Source of the DNA: Alphaproteobacteria bacterium
Lineage (GTDB): Bacteria; Pseudomonadota; Alphaproteobacteria; JAAEOK01
Direction of reading: 5' to 3'
Length of the DNA: 64,000 nt
Assembly: GCA_024244705.1 (NCBI GenBank)
Contig: JAAEOK010000073.1
Location: 1 to 64,000, forward strand
The notes below the pieces were generated by a model. That model worked only from the letters and a program-made list of their open reading frames with translations. It did no database searches and was not told the DNA's origin. Numbering within the stretch: the first letter of the stretch is position 1; every line of letters begins with the position of its first letter. Made by a program: the position numbers and the translations under genes. This document shows positions 27,186 through 36,870 of this stretch, piece by piece.

Positions 27186-27442
27186 GGCATCCCCGTCAGG
27201 ATGCGGTCCAAATCACCGTTGTGCTCGAGGGCGTGGAGCGAATTGCAGTCGCCGATATGGTCGCCATCGACGAAGATCTGAGGCACCGTGTGAGAGCCGG
27301 CCAAATCCAACATTTCCTGCCGCTTCGCCGGGCTGAACGTGACGTCGATCTCATCGAACTCGACCAGCTTGCCCTTCAGCAACTTCTTCGCTTGGCTGCA
27401 ATAGGGGCACATAAAGGCCGTATAGATGGTCACTTTCGGCAT
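27182..27442 (-). CDS. grxC: glutaredoxin 3
   Basis: An 86-residue dithiol glutaredoxin using glutathione to reduce disulfides. The active site CPYC is at 12-15. HTVPQIFVDGDHIGD (about 50-64) supplies the cis-Pro loop and glutathione-binding residues. Size and motifs match GrxC. It is part of the leftward set comF, cupin, grxC, nitrilase and overlaps the nitrilase start by 4 bases. Confidence 0.95.
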   Translation of the reverse strand: MPKVTIYTAFMCPYCSQAKKLLKGKLVEFDEIDVTFSPAKRQEMLDLAGSHTVPQIFVDGDHIGDCNSLHALEHNGDLDRILTGMP

Positions 27443-27523
27443 CGAACTTGATTTCTCCGGCGCACCGCTGCGGCACTCACCCGCTGAATATAGGACGCGT
27501 CGGGGCGAATGAAAACGGCGCGG

Positions 27524-27865
27524 TTAGGGATTGGCCGCCTCGCCGCCCTCGGGCCCGTAGAACATGACCCACACGGCGAGATCCTCGGAGAAATCCTCGA
27601 ACCTGTGGGTTTCGTGCGCCGGCACGAACAGGGCATCGCCGGGACCGAACGCCAGGCGATCCTGTCCGACGACAAACGTGCCGCTGCCTTGGACCACGAC
27701 ATAAAGCTCATCGCGGCTATGGGGCTGTTGCGGGTCCGAGCCGCGCGGCGCGTAGACCTCCAACGCCAGGCTGCCGTGTTCGAACATGACGGTAAACCGT
27801 TCGCCGTCCGGCCCCGGCAACTTCGCCTCGCCGTCCTGCCACCGGAAATGCCATTTGTGGGTCAT
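27524..27865 (-). CDS. cupin domain-containing protein
   Basis: A 113-residue single cupin barrel. Metal-binding motif 1 is present as PHSRDELYVVVQGSG, with the histidine and glutamate ligands, and motif 2 as PAHETHRFEDF. It probably binds a metal, but substrate and reaction are unknown. The start is the ATG at 27865; the frame stays open upstream but only as a shadow of comF. Located 14 bases after comF, so probably co-transcribed. Confidence 0.82.
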   Translation of the reverse strand: MTHKWHFRWQDGEAKLPGPDGERFTVMFEHGSLALEVYAPRGSDPQQPHSRDELYVVVQGSGTFVVGQDRLAFGPGDALFVPAHETHRFEDFSEDLAVWVMFYGPEGGEAANP

Positions 27866-27879
27866 GTTGCTACTCCATC

Positions 27880-28638
27880 TCAGAACGGTTCGCCGGCGCG
27901 CACCACGCGCGCCAGGGTGAGGACATCGACGGCCTTGGCGGCGGCGCGCACCAGGACGCGGGCGCATTCGGCCACGGTCGCCCCGGTGGTGTAAACGTCG
28001 TCGACAAGCAGCACGCGCTTTCCGTCGATTTGGTTGCCGGGCCGCATGGCAAATGCGCCCTTGACGTTGCGGCGCCGGGCGCTCGCATTCATGCGCACCT
28101 GGGACGGCGTGGCGCGATGGCGAATCAGCAGGTCGGGGACCACTAGGCCGGGCGCCCGCGGCGCGAGGTAACGGGCCAACAGCGCAGCCTGGTTGAAGCG
28201 GCGCGAGAACAGACGCCGGCGATGCAGGGGCACCGGCGCGATGATATCGGCATCGGCGATCAAGGCCGCGCCCGATCGCGCCATCCATTCGGCGAACGCG
28301 GGCGCCGCCTGTGTCCTGTCGGCGTGTTTGAAACCGAGGATGATATCGCGGCTTTCCTCGCCATAGATGAATACGGCGCGCGCGCGGTCGAAGGGCGGCA
28401 CCGTCGCGGAACAGACCCCGCACAGCGCGTCGGGGCCCGGGTCGTGATCGAACGGCAGCCCGCAGGCCGCGCACAGAGGCGGCGCGATGAACCTGATTTC
28501 GGACCAGCAACCGGCGCACAACGCCCCCGCCCGGTCAACGCTGAGGCCGCATTTCAGGCACCTCGGCGGGAACAGGACATCGAGGACACGGCCCATCCGG
28601 TACCGTGATACTGCGCCGGTCGAAACAGAACGGGTCAT
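27880..28638 (-). CDS. comF: ComF family protein (phosphoribosyltransferase fold)
   Basis: A 252-residue protein with an N-terminal zinc-ribbon double set of cysteines (CLKCG, CAGC, CAACG, CGVC) and a C-terminal PRTase domain. The latter has the PRPP-binding loop VLLVDDVYTTGATV near 212-225. In competent bacteria ComF aids uptake of transforming DNA; the alphaproteobacterial protein may instead act in salvage or stay DNA-linked. It heads the leftward comF-cupin-grxC-nitrilase set and is divergent from the methyltransferase gene 65 bases away. Confidence 0.9.
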   Translation of the reverse strand: MTRSVSTGAVSRYRMGRVLDVLFPPRCLKCGLSVDRAGALCAGCWSEIRFIAPPLCAACGLPFDHDPGPDALCGVCSATVPPFDRARAVFIYGEESRDIILGFKHADRTQAAPAFAEWMARSGAALIADADIIAPVPLHRRRLFSRRFNQAALLARYLAPRAPGLVVPDLLIRHRATPSQVRMNASARRRNVKGAFAMRPGNQIDGKRVLLVDDVYTTGATVAECARVLVRAAAKAVDVLTLARVVRAGEPF

Positions 28639-28702
28639 CTTCCGATGTCAATCCGTTCCGGCGATTCTGTCAATGCCGTCGCGCTCATGCCATATAGAAA
28701 AC

Positions 28703-29620
28703 ATGCAGGATGCGGCCCAAGTCTTCGACCGTGCCGTCGTCCGCCGTCATCGTCGACGGGCGGCAGCCTGCCTGGCATCCCACGATTTCCTGATCCGCGA
28801 AATCGCCGAACGGCTGGCCGACCGCCTGGTCGACGTCAAGCGGCGGTTCCCGCTGGCCCTCGACGTCGGCTGCCACAGCGGCCAGATCGGCGGCGTCCTT
28901 CACGGCCGCGGCGGCATCGACACCCTGATCCAAACCGACCTCGCGGTTGAGATGGCGGAGCGCGCGAGCGGCCTGCGTGTCGCCGCCGACGAAGAATTCA
29001 TGCCCTTTGCCGATCACAGTCTCGATCTTGTGCTCAGCAACCTGTCGCTGCATTGGGTCAACGACCTGCCGGGGGCGCTGATCCAGATTCGCCGCATGCT
29101 GCGCCCCGACGGCCTGTTCCTGGCCAGCCTGCTCGGCGGCGAGACCCTGCATGAGTTGCGCAGCGCGCTGCTCGATGCGGAACTCAAGGTCAGCGGCGGG
29201 GCCGCGCCGAGGGTTTCGCCTTTTGCCGACGTCCGCGACGCCGGCGGGCTGCTGCAGCGGGCCGGGTTCGCCTTGCCGGTCGTCGATACCGATACCGTGA
29301 CGGTGACCTATGCCGACGCCATGGCGCTAATGCGCGACTTGCGTGGCATGGGCGAAACCAGCGCCGTGCGGGAGCGGCCGCTGGGTTTCACCCGGCGTGA
29401 TGTCCTGGCCCGGGCCGCCGCCATCTACGCAACCCAATTCGGCGACGCGGCGGGACGCATCCGCGCCACGTTCCAGGTCATCTACCTGACCGGGTGGGCG
29501 CCCGATATAGAGTCCCAACAACAACCGCTCCGGCCGGGTTCGGCGCGGACGCGCCTCGCCGACGCCTTGGGAGCCGACGAACGGCCGGCCGGCGACAAAA
29601 CGCCGCGGCGCAAGCCATAG
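28703..29620 (+). CDS. NDUFAF5/BioC-like SAM-dependent methyltransferase
   Basis: A 305-residue protein with the SAM motif ALDVGCHSGQIG near 47-58 and NLSLHWVNDLPGALIQIRRM, a signature shared by BioC and the mitochondrial complex I assembly factor NDUFAF5. The middle and C-terminal part (LLGGETLHELR, FTRRDVLARAAAIY) follows the NDUFAF5 pattern. Bacterial homologues may therefore modify complex I; the human protein hydroxylates an arginine of NDUFS7. The start at ATG 28703 is chosen because conserved sequence begins there (MQDAAQVFDR). A -10-like CATATA ends only 7 bases before it, so the message may be leaderless. Confidence 0.82.
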   Translation: MQDAAQVFDRAVVRRHRRRAAACLASHDFLIREIAERLADRLVDVKRRFPLALDVGCHSGQIGGVLHGRGGIDTLIQTDLAVEMAERASGLRVAADEEFMPFADHSLDLVLSNLSLHWVNDLPGALIQIRRMLRPDGLFLASLLGGETLHELRSALLDAELKVSGGAAPRVSPFADVRDAGGLLQRAGFALPVVDTDTVTVTYADAMALMRDLRGMGETSAVRERPLGFTRRDVLARAAAIYATQFGDAAGRIRATFQVIYLTGWAPDIESQQQPLRPGSARTRLADALGADERPAGDKTPRRKP

Positions 29621-29637
29621 TCCGGTCCGGTGTTCGG

Positions 29638-29856
29638 TTAGATCTCGGACGCGAGATCGATATCGAGGATGCTCATGTGGAAGTCGTAGGATAGATCTTC
29701 GTCCTCATCGTCGCGGTAGATAACGCCGATGAATTCATCGCCAAGATAAACCTCGACGGAGTCGTCCTTGCCCTTCTGTGGCGTGAGTTTCAAGTTGTCG
29801 AGCTGAAACTTCTGCCGCAGGTAGTGTTGGACCCGTTGAATTTCCGATGGGTTCAC
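29638..29856 (-). CDS. DUF3126 family protein
   Basis: A 72-residue conserved small protein typical of Alphaproteobacteria. It starts at GTG with GGGGAGA upstream. The sequence shows a helix (EIQRVQHYLRQKFQ) followed by beta strands with VEVYLGDEFIGVIYRD and an acidic stretch DEDEDLSYDFHM. No function is known. It lies between the convergent methyltransferase gene and the mutT-argJ cluster. Confidence 0.88.
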   Translation of the reverse strand: MNPSEIQRVQHYLRQKFQLDNLKLTPQKGKDDSVEVYLGDEFIGVIYRDDEDEDLSYDFHMSILDIDLASEI

Positions 29857-29911
29857 GGATTTCTCCCCAGTTTCATGCCGGCACTATAATGGCAAAGCGG
29901 TGCGCTGCCCA

Positions 29912-30316
29912 TCACAGAAGATCGCGCAACATCGCCACCAGGGGCCGGTCCGCGGGCGGCATCGGATAGTCGGCGATGCGGTTGGGACGGACCCAGGCCA
30001 ATTGCTGGCCTTCGCGTGACTGCGCCCGGCCCTTCCACACCCGGCACACGTAGAGCGGCATGAGGAGGTGAAAATCGTCGTAGGCGTGCGACGCGAACGT
30101 GAACGGGGCCAGGCAGCTCTCCACCGTATCGATGCCGAGCTCTTCGTCGAGTTCCCGGATCAGCGCGGCTTCGGGAGTCTCTCCGGGTGCGACCTTGCCG
30201 CCGGGGAATTCCCATAGGCCCGCCATCGTCTTGCCCGGCGGACGTTCTTGCAGGAGAACGCGGCCGTCGCTGTCGATCAACGCCACCGCCGCGACCAGGA
30301 TGATGGGGAGTGTCAT
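29912..30316 (-). CDS. mutT: (deoxy)nucleoside triphosphate pyrophosphohydrolase, MutT-type Nudix
   Basis: A 134-residue Nudix hydrolase that removes 8-oxo-dGTP from the nucleotide pool. The Nudix box begins at GGKVAPGETPEAA and ends with RELDEELGI (about 39-62), containing all catalytic glutamates. It is the usual MutT length. The ATG at 30316 overlaps the stop of the GNAT gene in an ATGA. Confidence 0.92.
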   Translation of the reverse strand: MTLPIILVAAVALIDSDGRVLLQERPPGKTMAGLWEFPGGKVAPGETPEAALIRELDEELGIDTVESCLAPFTFASHAYDDFHLLMPLYVCRVWKGRAQSREGQQLAWVRPNRIADYPMPPADRPLVAMLRDLL

Positions 30317-30882
30317 GGCCGGCAATCCGGGCGAGCGATCTCGCCGACCATCACCTCCCAGCACCGACCGCGGGCCGGCGCCTCCTCCATCTCGCGGCCG
30401 ACGAAGACCAGGCCCGCCTTTTCCAGGGCGCGCAGGGAACGTGAATTCTCCGGCACCACACTGGCGCGAATCCGGTCGAGCGCCAAATTCTCGAACCCAT
30501 ATCGAAGAACGGCGCCAACCGCCTCGACGATAAACCCGCGGCCCCAGTATTCGCGGCTGAGAAAGAACCCGATTTCCGCGCACCCGGCCTCGTCGCCGAG
30601 AATCAATCCGATCATGCCCAACGCCGTTCCCTGTTCGCGCAGTGTGATCAGGAAAATGCGTTCACGACCATCGTTCCAGCCATCGTCAGCGGTCACCAGA
30701 AAGGCCTCGGCATCGCCGACCGTGTAGGGATGGGGAATGCGCGCGGTGAACCTGGACACCTCGGGGTCGCCGGCAAGACTGGCGATCGTTTCCGCGTCGC
30801 CGCCAACCGGCCGCCGCAGGCAGAGCCGCGCCGAAGTCAGGATCGTGTCGCCGGAACAGAGCTCAGGATCGATAGTCGGCAT
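30313..30882 (-). CDS. GNAT family N-acetyltransferase (RimJ/RimL-like)
   Basis: A 189-residue acetyltransferase with the RimJ-like opening (ILTSARLCLRRP), the acetyl-CoA-binding segment EYWGRGFIVEAVGAVLRYGFE and the NSRSLRALEKAGLVF motif. It probably acetylates a protein N terminus or a small amine; the substrate is unknown. Its start lies 20 bases inside the 3' end of argJ and its stop overlaps the mutT start, so argJ, GNAT and mutT form one coupled unit. Confidence 0.88.
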   Translation of the reverse strand: MPTIDPELCSGDTILTSARLCLRRPVGGDAETIASLAGDPEVSRFTARIPHPYTVGDAEAFLVTADDGWNDGRERIFLITLREQGTALGMIGLILGDEAGCAEIGFFLSREYWGRGFIVEAVGAVLRYGFENLALDRIRASVVPENSRSLRALEKAGLVFVGREMEEAPARGRCWEVMVGEIARPDCRP

Positions 30883-32092
30883 TGATCGAGATATAGCCGT
30901 GAGTCAGATCGCAGGTCCACACCCGGGCCCGTCCGCGACCGATGCCGACGTCGATCTCGATATGGATCTCCTCGCCCTTCATATGGGCGGCGACGGGCGC
31001 CTCGTCGAAGTCGGGCACACGGCCGCCGTCGCGGGCGACGTCGATGCCGCCGATGCGGATGGTCAAGAGGTCGCGGTCGGCGCGCTCGCCGGCCTTGCCG
31101 ACGGCCATGACGATGCGCCCCCAATTGGGGTCCTCGCCGGCGATGGCGGTCTTGACCAGGGGCGAGTTGGCGACCGCCAGGCCGATCCGCCGCGCCGCGC
31201 CCTCGGATGCGGCGCCGGCAACGTCGATGGTAACCAGCTTGTGCGCGCCCTCGCCGTCGCGCACGACCTGTTTGGCGAGATCCTGCAGCAGATCCTCGAG
31301 CTGGCTTCGGAAATCCGCCAACAGCGGATCGGTCACTGCCGAAACGCGGGCATGACGTACCTGTCCGGAAGCGCAGAGCAGGACCGTGTCGCTGGTCGAG
31401 GTGTCGCCATCCACCGTGATCGAATTGAACGAACGCGCGTTGGCGCGCGTCAGCATGCGCTGCAAAACGGTTGGGGGGATCTTGGCGTCGGTGAAAACGA
31501 AGGCCAACATCGTCGCCATATCCGGCGCGATCATGCCGGAGCCCTTGGCGATCCCGTTCAAACGCACGCGCGCTCCGCCGATCACGGCCGTTCGCGTTGC
31601 GCCCTTCGGGAAAGTGTCGGTGGTCATGATCGTCTCGGCGGCGTTCAGCCAAGCGCGTCCCGAAAGCTGTCGCCGCAATTTCGGCAATGCGGCGACGATG
31701 CGCCCGACCGGTAGCGGCTCTCCGATAACCCCGGTCGAGGCGACAAACACCTCGTGTCGCCGACAGCCGACGAGCCTTGCCGTCGCCGAGACCGTGTCCA
31801 GAACCGCTTGCTCGCCACGGCGGCCGGTAAAGGCGTTGGCGTTGCCGGAATTGACGACGACGGCCCGCACGCGGCCCTTGGCCATGGCCTGGCGGCTCCA
31901 CAACACCGGCGCCGCGGCGGTCAACGAACGCGTGAACACCCCGGCCACCGTCGATCCTGGGGCCAGTTCCACCAACAGCAGGTCTTTGCGTGTCTTATAT
32001 CGGATCCCGCATCCGATCCCTTTGGCGCGGACGCCGGAAAGAGGCCGGAGATTTGGGAACGCTTCCGGTGCGAGCGGCGAACGTGTGGCCAC
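30863..32092 (-). CDS. argJ: bifunctional ornithine acetyltransferase / N-acetylglutamate synthase
   Basis: A 409-residue enzyme that recycles the acetyl group in arginine synthesis. The precursor self-cleaves at the Ala193-Thr194 bond in DMATMLAF; Thr194 becomes the nucleophile. VASTGVIGEPLP (about 117-128) provides the conserved oxyanion-hole residues. The C terminus ends with the usual YISINADYRS. The length is normal. It lies 40 bases downstream of the parvulin gene. Confidence 0.97.
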   Translation of the reverse strand: MATRSPLAPEAFPNLRPLSGVRAKGIGCGIRYKTRKDLLLVELAPGSTVAGVFTRSLTAAAPVLWSRQAMAKGRVRAVVVNSGNANAFTGRRGEQAVLDTVSATARLVGCRRHEVFVASTGVIGEPLPVGRIVAALPKLRRQLSGRAWLNAAETIMTTDTFPKGATRTAVIGGARVRLNGIAKGSGMIAPDMATMLAFVFTDAKIPPTVLQRMLTRANARSFNSITVDGDTSTSDTVLLCASGQVRHARVSAVTDPLLADFRSQLEDLLQDLAKQVVRDGEGAHKLVTIDVAGAASEGAARRIGLAVANSPLVKTAIAGEDPNWGRIVMAVGKAGERADRDLLTIRIGGIDVARDGGRVPDFDEAPVAAHMKGEEIHIEIDVGIGRGRARVWTCDLTHGYISINADYRS

Positions 32093-32132
32093 GGATCCCC
32101 TTCCTTGCCCGCACCCGGTCTTGGCCGGGCGC

Positions 32133-32984
32133 TTATTCCTGTGTCGGCGTTTCCTCGATCGGCGAACCGTCGAACTCGAAGCGCTCTATTTCCTGGCCTC
32201 GACGCAGATCGACGATACCCTCTGCGATCGCGATCTGCGATAAATCGTTGAACAACTGCTCGCGCATCTCTTCGAAGCCGGGCGGCGCCTTTTCACGCCG
32301 ATCCTCGACCTTGATGACGTGCCAGCCGAATTGCGTCTTCACCGGGTCCGGCGTGACCGCGCCCGGTTCCAGCGCGAACGCGGCGTCGGCAAACTCGGGC
32401 ACCATGACATCGGCGGTGAAATAGCCGAGATCCCCGCCCTGGGCAGCGCTCGGACCGATCGATTTGTCTTCCGCTATCTTTTCGAAGTCAGCGCCGTCCT
32501 TTGCCAAGTCGGCGATGATCGCCACCGCTTCGTCCTCGCTTTCGACCAGGATATGGCGGGCGCGGATTTCCTCTACCGCCGGGATATCCGCCAACGCCTC
32601 CTGATAGCGCGCGTCGAGAGCATCATCGGTCACCTTCTCGTTGACCAGGCGGGTGAAGTAGATCTCACGAAAGACCTGGCTCCTGGCCTGATCGAGCCGC
32701 GCCTGAACCTCTTCGTCATCGGCATAGTTGAGATCGCCGGCACGATCGGCGATCAACGAGTCATCGATCGTGCGATCGAGCAGGATGCCGTACAATTGCT
32801 CCAATGGAATCGCCTGGTATTCGGCCGGCAAGCTGCCATGGGCGGCAATGATCGCGGATTGGCGAATTTCTTGCCCATTGACCCGGCCGACGACCGGATT
32901 TTCGCTGTCCTGGGCGGACGCGACCGTGGCCCCGGCCATCAATAACGCGGTCAGGCCGACGACAGGAATGTGGCGAAACAACAT
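32133..32984 (-). CDS. periplasmic parvulin-type peptidylprolyl isomerase
   Basis: A 283-residue secreted chaperone/isomerase of the PpiC/SurA/PrsA class. A signal peptide covers about 1-24 (ends VASAQ). An N-terminal helical chaperone part is followed by a rotamase domain (about 130-230) with RARHILVESEDEA and GGDLGYFTADVMVPEF, then KTQFGWHVIKVEDRR. It helps proteins fold after Sec export. The divergent neighbour is secA, consistent with a secretion-related role. Confidence 0.92.
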   Translation of the reverse strand: MLFRHIPVVGLTALLMAGATVASAQDSENPVVGRVNGQEIRQSAIIAAHGSLPAEYQAIPLEQLYGILLDRTIDDSLIADRAGDLNYADDEEVQARLDQARSQVFREIYFTRLVNEKVTDDALDARYQEALADIPAVEEIRARHILVESEDEAVAIIADLAKDGADFEKIAEDKSIGPSAAQGGDLGYFTADVMVPEFADAAFALEPGAVTPDPVKTQFGWHVIKVEDRREKAPPGFEEMREQLFNDLSQIAIAEGIVDLRRGQEIERFEFDGSPIEETPTQE

Positions 32985-33134
32985 GGGTTCAACCCCCCGA
33001 ATCAGTATGGCGGCGTACGCTTGCGGCCGCCCGGCCGACGATAGGCCCGGTTCCCGGCCGCATCATGCACATCATGGACTTCGGCACAAGAGAACGCCGA
33101 AATGAGGCGTCGATAGGGCGCCGTGGGTTGGTCG

Positions 33135-33163
33135 TTGACAGGACGGTTTGGGCCCCCTATCTG
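33135..33163 (+). promoter_or_regulatory. promoter of secA
   Basis: TTGACA (33135-33140) and TATCTG (33158-33163) are separated by 17 bases, a good vegetative promoter. It lies about 80 bases upstream of the secA ATG in the 260-base divergent gap. Confidence 0.65.
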
Positions 33164-33244
33164 TCACTCACCTCCGCGGAAAACCGCAATCGGATGAGGT
33201 CGAGGCGTTCCCAACTCGGCGGTCTGCTCCAGTGATTGGACGAT

Positions 33245-35989
33245 ATGTTAGGTAATCTGGCTCGGCGATTTTTAGGCTCTGCGAACGAACGCTATCTCAA
33301 GGGGTTGCTCGGCGACGTCGAAGCGATCAACGCGACCGAGCCGGAGGTCCAAGACCTGACCGACGAGCAATTGCGGGCCCGCACCGATTGGCTGCGCGAG
33401 CGGCTCGGCCAAGGCGAAGAACTGGATGACCTCCTGGTCGACGCCTTTGCCACCGTGCGCGAGGCTGCCAAGCGTGTCCTCGGCGAACGCCATTTCGATG
33501 TTCAGTTGATGGGCGGCATCGTTCTTCACCGCGGCATGATCGCCGAAATGAAGACGGGCGAGGGCAAGACCCTGGTCGCGACCCTGGCGGTTTATCTCAA
33601 TGCGCTCGCCGGCCGCGGCGTCCATGTCGTCACCGTCAACGACTATCTGGCGCGCCGGGATTCGGAGTGGATGGGGCGTATCTACAATTTCCTCGGCCTC
33701 AATGTCGGCTGCATCGTCCATGGCCTCGACGACGACGAGCGGCGCCTGGCCTATGCCGCGGACGTGACCTACGGCACCAACAACGAATTCGGCTTCGACT
33801 ACCTGCGCGACAATATGAAGTTCAGCCTGGACCAAATGGTCCAGCGCCCATTCAACTTCGCCATCGTCGACGAGGTCGACAGCATCCTGATCGACGAGGC
33901 GCGCACGCCGCTGATCATTTCGGGCCCCGCCGAGGATTCTTCGGCAATGTACAAGTCGGTCGACGTCCTGATCCCCAAATTGGCTCCGGAGGACTTCGAA
34001 AAGGATGAAAAATCGCGCGCCGTCACCCTGACCGAAGATGGCGCCGGGCATATGGAACAGTTGCTCGCGGAAGCGGGCTTGATGGAGGGCGAGAGCCTCT
34101 ACGACATCGTCAACGTGTCGCTCGTTCACCATGTCAACCAGGCACTCCGCGCCCACAAATTGTTCGAACGCGACACCGACTACATCATCAAGGACGACAA
34201 GGTCATCATCATCGATGAGTTTACCGGCCGCATGATGGAAGGGCGGCGCTATTCGGAAGGCCTGCATCAGGCGCTCGAGGCCAAGGAGGGCGTGAAAATC
34301 CAGGTCGAGAACCAGACGCTGGCCTCGATCACCTTCCAGAATTACTTCCGGCTCTATCCGAAGCTCGCCGGCATGACCGGCACGGCGATGACGGAAGCCT
34401 CCGAGTTCGAGGATATCTACAAGCTCGAAGTGGTCGAAATCGCGACCAACCTGCCCTGCATCCGCGACGACCAGGACGACGAGGTCTATCGCACGGCGAA
34501 GGAGAAATATGGCTCGATCGTCGAACTGATCAAGGAATGCCGGGAGCGGCAACAGCCGATTCTGGTTGGCACCGTCAGTATCGAGAAATCCGAGGTTCTG
34601 GCCGATCAGTTGAAACAGGAAAAGGTGCCGCACAGCGTCCTCAACGCCCGTTACCACGAGCAAGAGGCGCAAATCATCGCCCAGGCCGGAAAGCCGGGCG
34701 CGGTGACCATCGCCACCAACATGGCCGGGCGCGGCACCGACATTCAACTCGGCGGCAATATCGAGATGCGCCTCGCCGAGGAACTGGACGGCGTCACCGA
34801 CGAGGCCGAGCGCACCCGCATCGAAGCCGATATCCGTGCCGAAATCGCAGCCGCCAAGGATGTCGTCAGGAAAGCCGGCGGGCTGTTCGTCATGGGCACC
34901 GAGCGCCATGAGAGCCGGCGCATCGACAACCAGCTTCGCGGCCGTTCCGGCCGTCAGGGCGATCCCGGCGCGTCGCGGTTCTTCCTCTCGCTCGAAGACG
35001 ATTTGATGCGCATTTTCGGCTCCGATCGCATGGACGGCATGCTGCAAAAGCTCGGCCTCAAAGAGGGCGAGGCGATCGTCCACAGCTGGATCAACAAGGC
35101 GCTCGAAAAAGCCCAGCAAAAAGTCGAGGCGCGCAACTTCGAGATCCGCAAAAACTTGCTCAAGTTCGACGACGTGATGAACGACCAACGCAAAGTCGTC
35201 TATGAGCAGCGCAAGGAGGTCATGCAGGCGGAGGACATCTCCGGCACCATCGAGGACATGCGCCACGAGGTCGTCTCGTTGATGGTGACCAAGTGCATCC
35301 CCGAGAAGGCCTATGCCGAGCAATGGGATATCGACACCCTGCACGAGGAAACCGTGCGCCTGACCGGGCTCGACCTGCCGATCAAGGACTGGGCGCAGGA
35401 GGAAGGCATCGCCGATCAGGAGATCGAAGAACGGATCCGCCGCGAAGCCGACCGCAAGATGGCCGAAAAAGCCGCCAATTACGGCCCCAGCGTGATACGG
35501 GTGGCGGAGAAATCCTTGCTGTTGCAGATCCTCGACCAACTGTGGAAGGACCACTTGCTATCCCTCGACCATCTGCGGCAGGGCGTCGGTCTGCGCGCTT
35601 ACGGTCAGCGCGACCCGCTCAACGAATACAAGCGCGAAGCGTTCAACATGTTCGAGGACATGCTGGGCCGCTTGCGCGAGACGGTAACCGGGTTCCTGTT
35701 CCACCTGCAGATTCGCTCGGAAGAATCGGTGGCGGCCATCCCGCAGCCGAGCGAACCGCGTGAAATCCACGAGACCCGCATCGATCCGGCCTTGCAGGCG
35801 GCAGACGAGGCCGCGGTGCCGCGGCAGGCCACGGGCACCGACGGGCCGGTGCCAACGCGCCCGGTGAGTCGCCGCGCTTCGGCGATCGTCGATCCCAACG
35901 ACCCGTCGACCTGGGGCAAAGTGCCACGCAACGCGCCCTGCCCGTGCGGCTCGGGCAAGAAATACAAGCACTGTCACGGTAAGGTCTAG
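33245..35989 (+). CDS. secA: preprotein translocase ATPase SecA
   Basis: A 914-residue motor that drives unfolded preproteins through SecYEG. NBD1 has Walker A MKTGEGKT near 103 and [14 protein letters not shown] near 208. NBD2 carries [14 protein letters not shown]. The helical scaffold and wing domains follow. The C terminus carries the zinc-binding SEC-C motif [15 protein letters not shown], which binds SecB. The ATG at 33245 matches the family start [16 protein letters not shown]; a TTG three codons upstream is less likely. The length is standard. Confidence 0.98.
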   Translation: MLGNLARRFLGSANERYLKGLLGDVEAINATEPEVQDLTDEQLRARTDWLRERLGQGEELDDLLVDAFATVREAAKRVLGERHFDVQLMGGIVLHRGMIAEMKTGEGKTLVATLAVYLNALAGRGVHVVTVNDYLARRDSEWMGRIYNFLGLNVGCIVHGLDDDERRLAYAADVTYGTNNEFGFDYLRDNMKFSLDQMVQRPFNFAIVDEVDSILIDEARTPLIISGPAEDSSAMYKSVDVLIPKLAPEDFEKDEKSRAVTLTEDGAGHMEQLLAEAGLMEGESLYDIVNVSLVHHVNQALRAHKLFERDTDYIIKDDKVIIIDEFTGRMMEGRRYSEGLHQALEAKEGVKIQVENQTLASITFQNYFRLYPKLAGMTGTAMTEASEFEDIYKLEVVEIATNLPCIRDDQDDEVYRTAKEKYGSIVELIKECRERQQPILVGTVSIEKSEVLADQLKQEKVPHSVLNARYHEQEAQIIAQAGKPGAVTIATNMAGRGTDIQLGGNIEMRLAEELDGVTDEAERTRIEADIRAEIAAAKDVVRKAGGLFVMGTERHESRRIDNQLRGRSGRQGDPGASRFFLSLEDDLMRIFGSDRMDGMLQKLGLKEGEAIVHSWINKALEKAQQKVEARNFEIRKNLLKFDDVMNDQRKVVYEQRKEVMQAEDISGTIEDMRHEVVSLMVTKCIPEKAYAEQWDIDTLHEETVRLTGLDLPIKDWAQEEGIADQEIEERIRREADRKMAEKAANYGPSVIRVAEKSLLLQILDQLWKDHLLSLDHLRQGVGLRAYGQRDPLNEYKREAFNMFEDMLGRLRETVTGFLFHLQIRSEESVAAIPQPSEPREIHETRIDPALQAADEAAVPRQATGTDGPVPTRPVSRRASAIVDPNDPSTWGKVPRNAPCPCGSGKKYKHCHGKV

Positions 35990-36000
35990 CGGGCGGCGAG

Positions 36001-36753
36001 GTGGGCGATCCCGCCGATACGCCGGCCGACGACGCCACCTGGACCGAGGCCGATTCGGAACTCTTCATCGAGGTCGGCCGTGCTTTCACGCCGGAGCGCG
36101 AACGACAGCACAATATCGTCTGTCATCTCATTGCCGCGGCGGCCCCGACCGGCCTGATTGTCGAGCTCTGCTGCGGCGCCGGCGAGCTGGCCAAGGCCGT
36201 GCTCGAACGCGCGCCCGCCATCCGCCTTGTCGCCTTCGACGGCTCGCCGGCCATGATCGATCACGCCCGCGCACTCTGCATCGACCATCGGGACCGCATC
36301 GAATTCCGCCACTTCGACCTCAAGGCGGACGATTGGCGAAGATTCGACGATCGGCCCGCGGCAATCTATTCCTCGCTCGCCATCCACCACCTCGACGGCA
36401 GGGGGAAATTACATCTATTCAAAGACTTATTCGAAGCACTTCGGCCCGGCGGACGTTTCGTCATCGCCGACCTGATGCTGGCCGCCTCGGAGACGGGTAT
36501 GGAGGTGTCGGCCGCTTGCTGGACGGCCGAGGTCGCCGTCCGGTCGCAAGCCCTCCACGGCGACGACCGTGCGGCTCGATCGTTCGACGACCGGCACTGG
36601 AACTATTTCCTCTATCCCGACGACGAGCCGGGCGACAAGCCGTCGACGGTGGCCGAGCATTTTGATTTGCTCGCCGCAGCCGGCTTTGTCGAAGCCGATC
36701 TCCACTGGATGGTGGCCGGCCACGCCATCCTGTCGGCCAGCAAGCCGCGATGA
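36001..36753 (+). CDS. class I SAM-dependent methyltransferase
   Basis: A 250-residue methyltransferase starting with GTG 12 bases after secA. The SAM motif LIVELCCGAGELAKAVLE lies near 45-62, followed by the acidic AFDGSPAMIDHA and IYSSLAIHHLD. An insertion after RFVIADLML and a C-terminal segment with HWNYFLYPDDEPGDKPST resemble small-molecule (tRNA cmo5U or ubiquinone-type) methyltransferases. The substrate is unknown. It probably shares the secA transcript. Confidence 0.78.
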   Translation: MGDPADTPADDATWTEADSELFIEVGRAFTPERERQHNIVCHLIAAAAPTGLIVELCCGAGELAKAVLERAPAIRLVAFDGSPAMIDHARALCIDHRDRIEFRHFDLKADDWRRFDDRPAAIYSSLAIHHLDGRGKLHLFKDLFEALRPGGRFVIADLMLAASETGMEVSAACWTAEVAVRSQALHGDDRAARSFDDRHWNYFLYPDDEPGDKPSTVAEHFDLLAAAGFVEADLHWMVAGHAILSASKPR

Positions 36754-36870
36754 CGCTGATGCGGACCCACCGGCATCTTGACGTATAGCTGCCATGCATG
36801 CGCGACGGGCGACTCGCGCCGAGGAATGCTGTAAGCAGAAATAGATTTTTCTCGGCATCGAGCGGCGGTC

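Noticed and set aside
27866-28519. A long 5' extension of the cupin frame
   Set aside because: The extension overlaps comF in another frame and reads as an Arg-rich shadow; homology to cupins starts at the ATG at 27865.
33272-35554. A 760-codon open frame antisense to secA
   Set aside because: Long antisense frames are common in GC-rich genes because of third-position GC bias. SecA on the other strand is complete and conserved.
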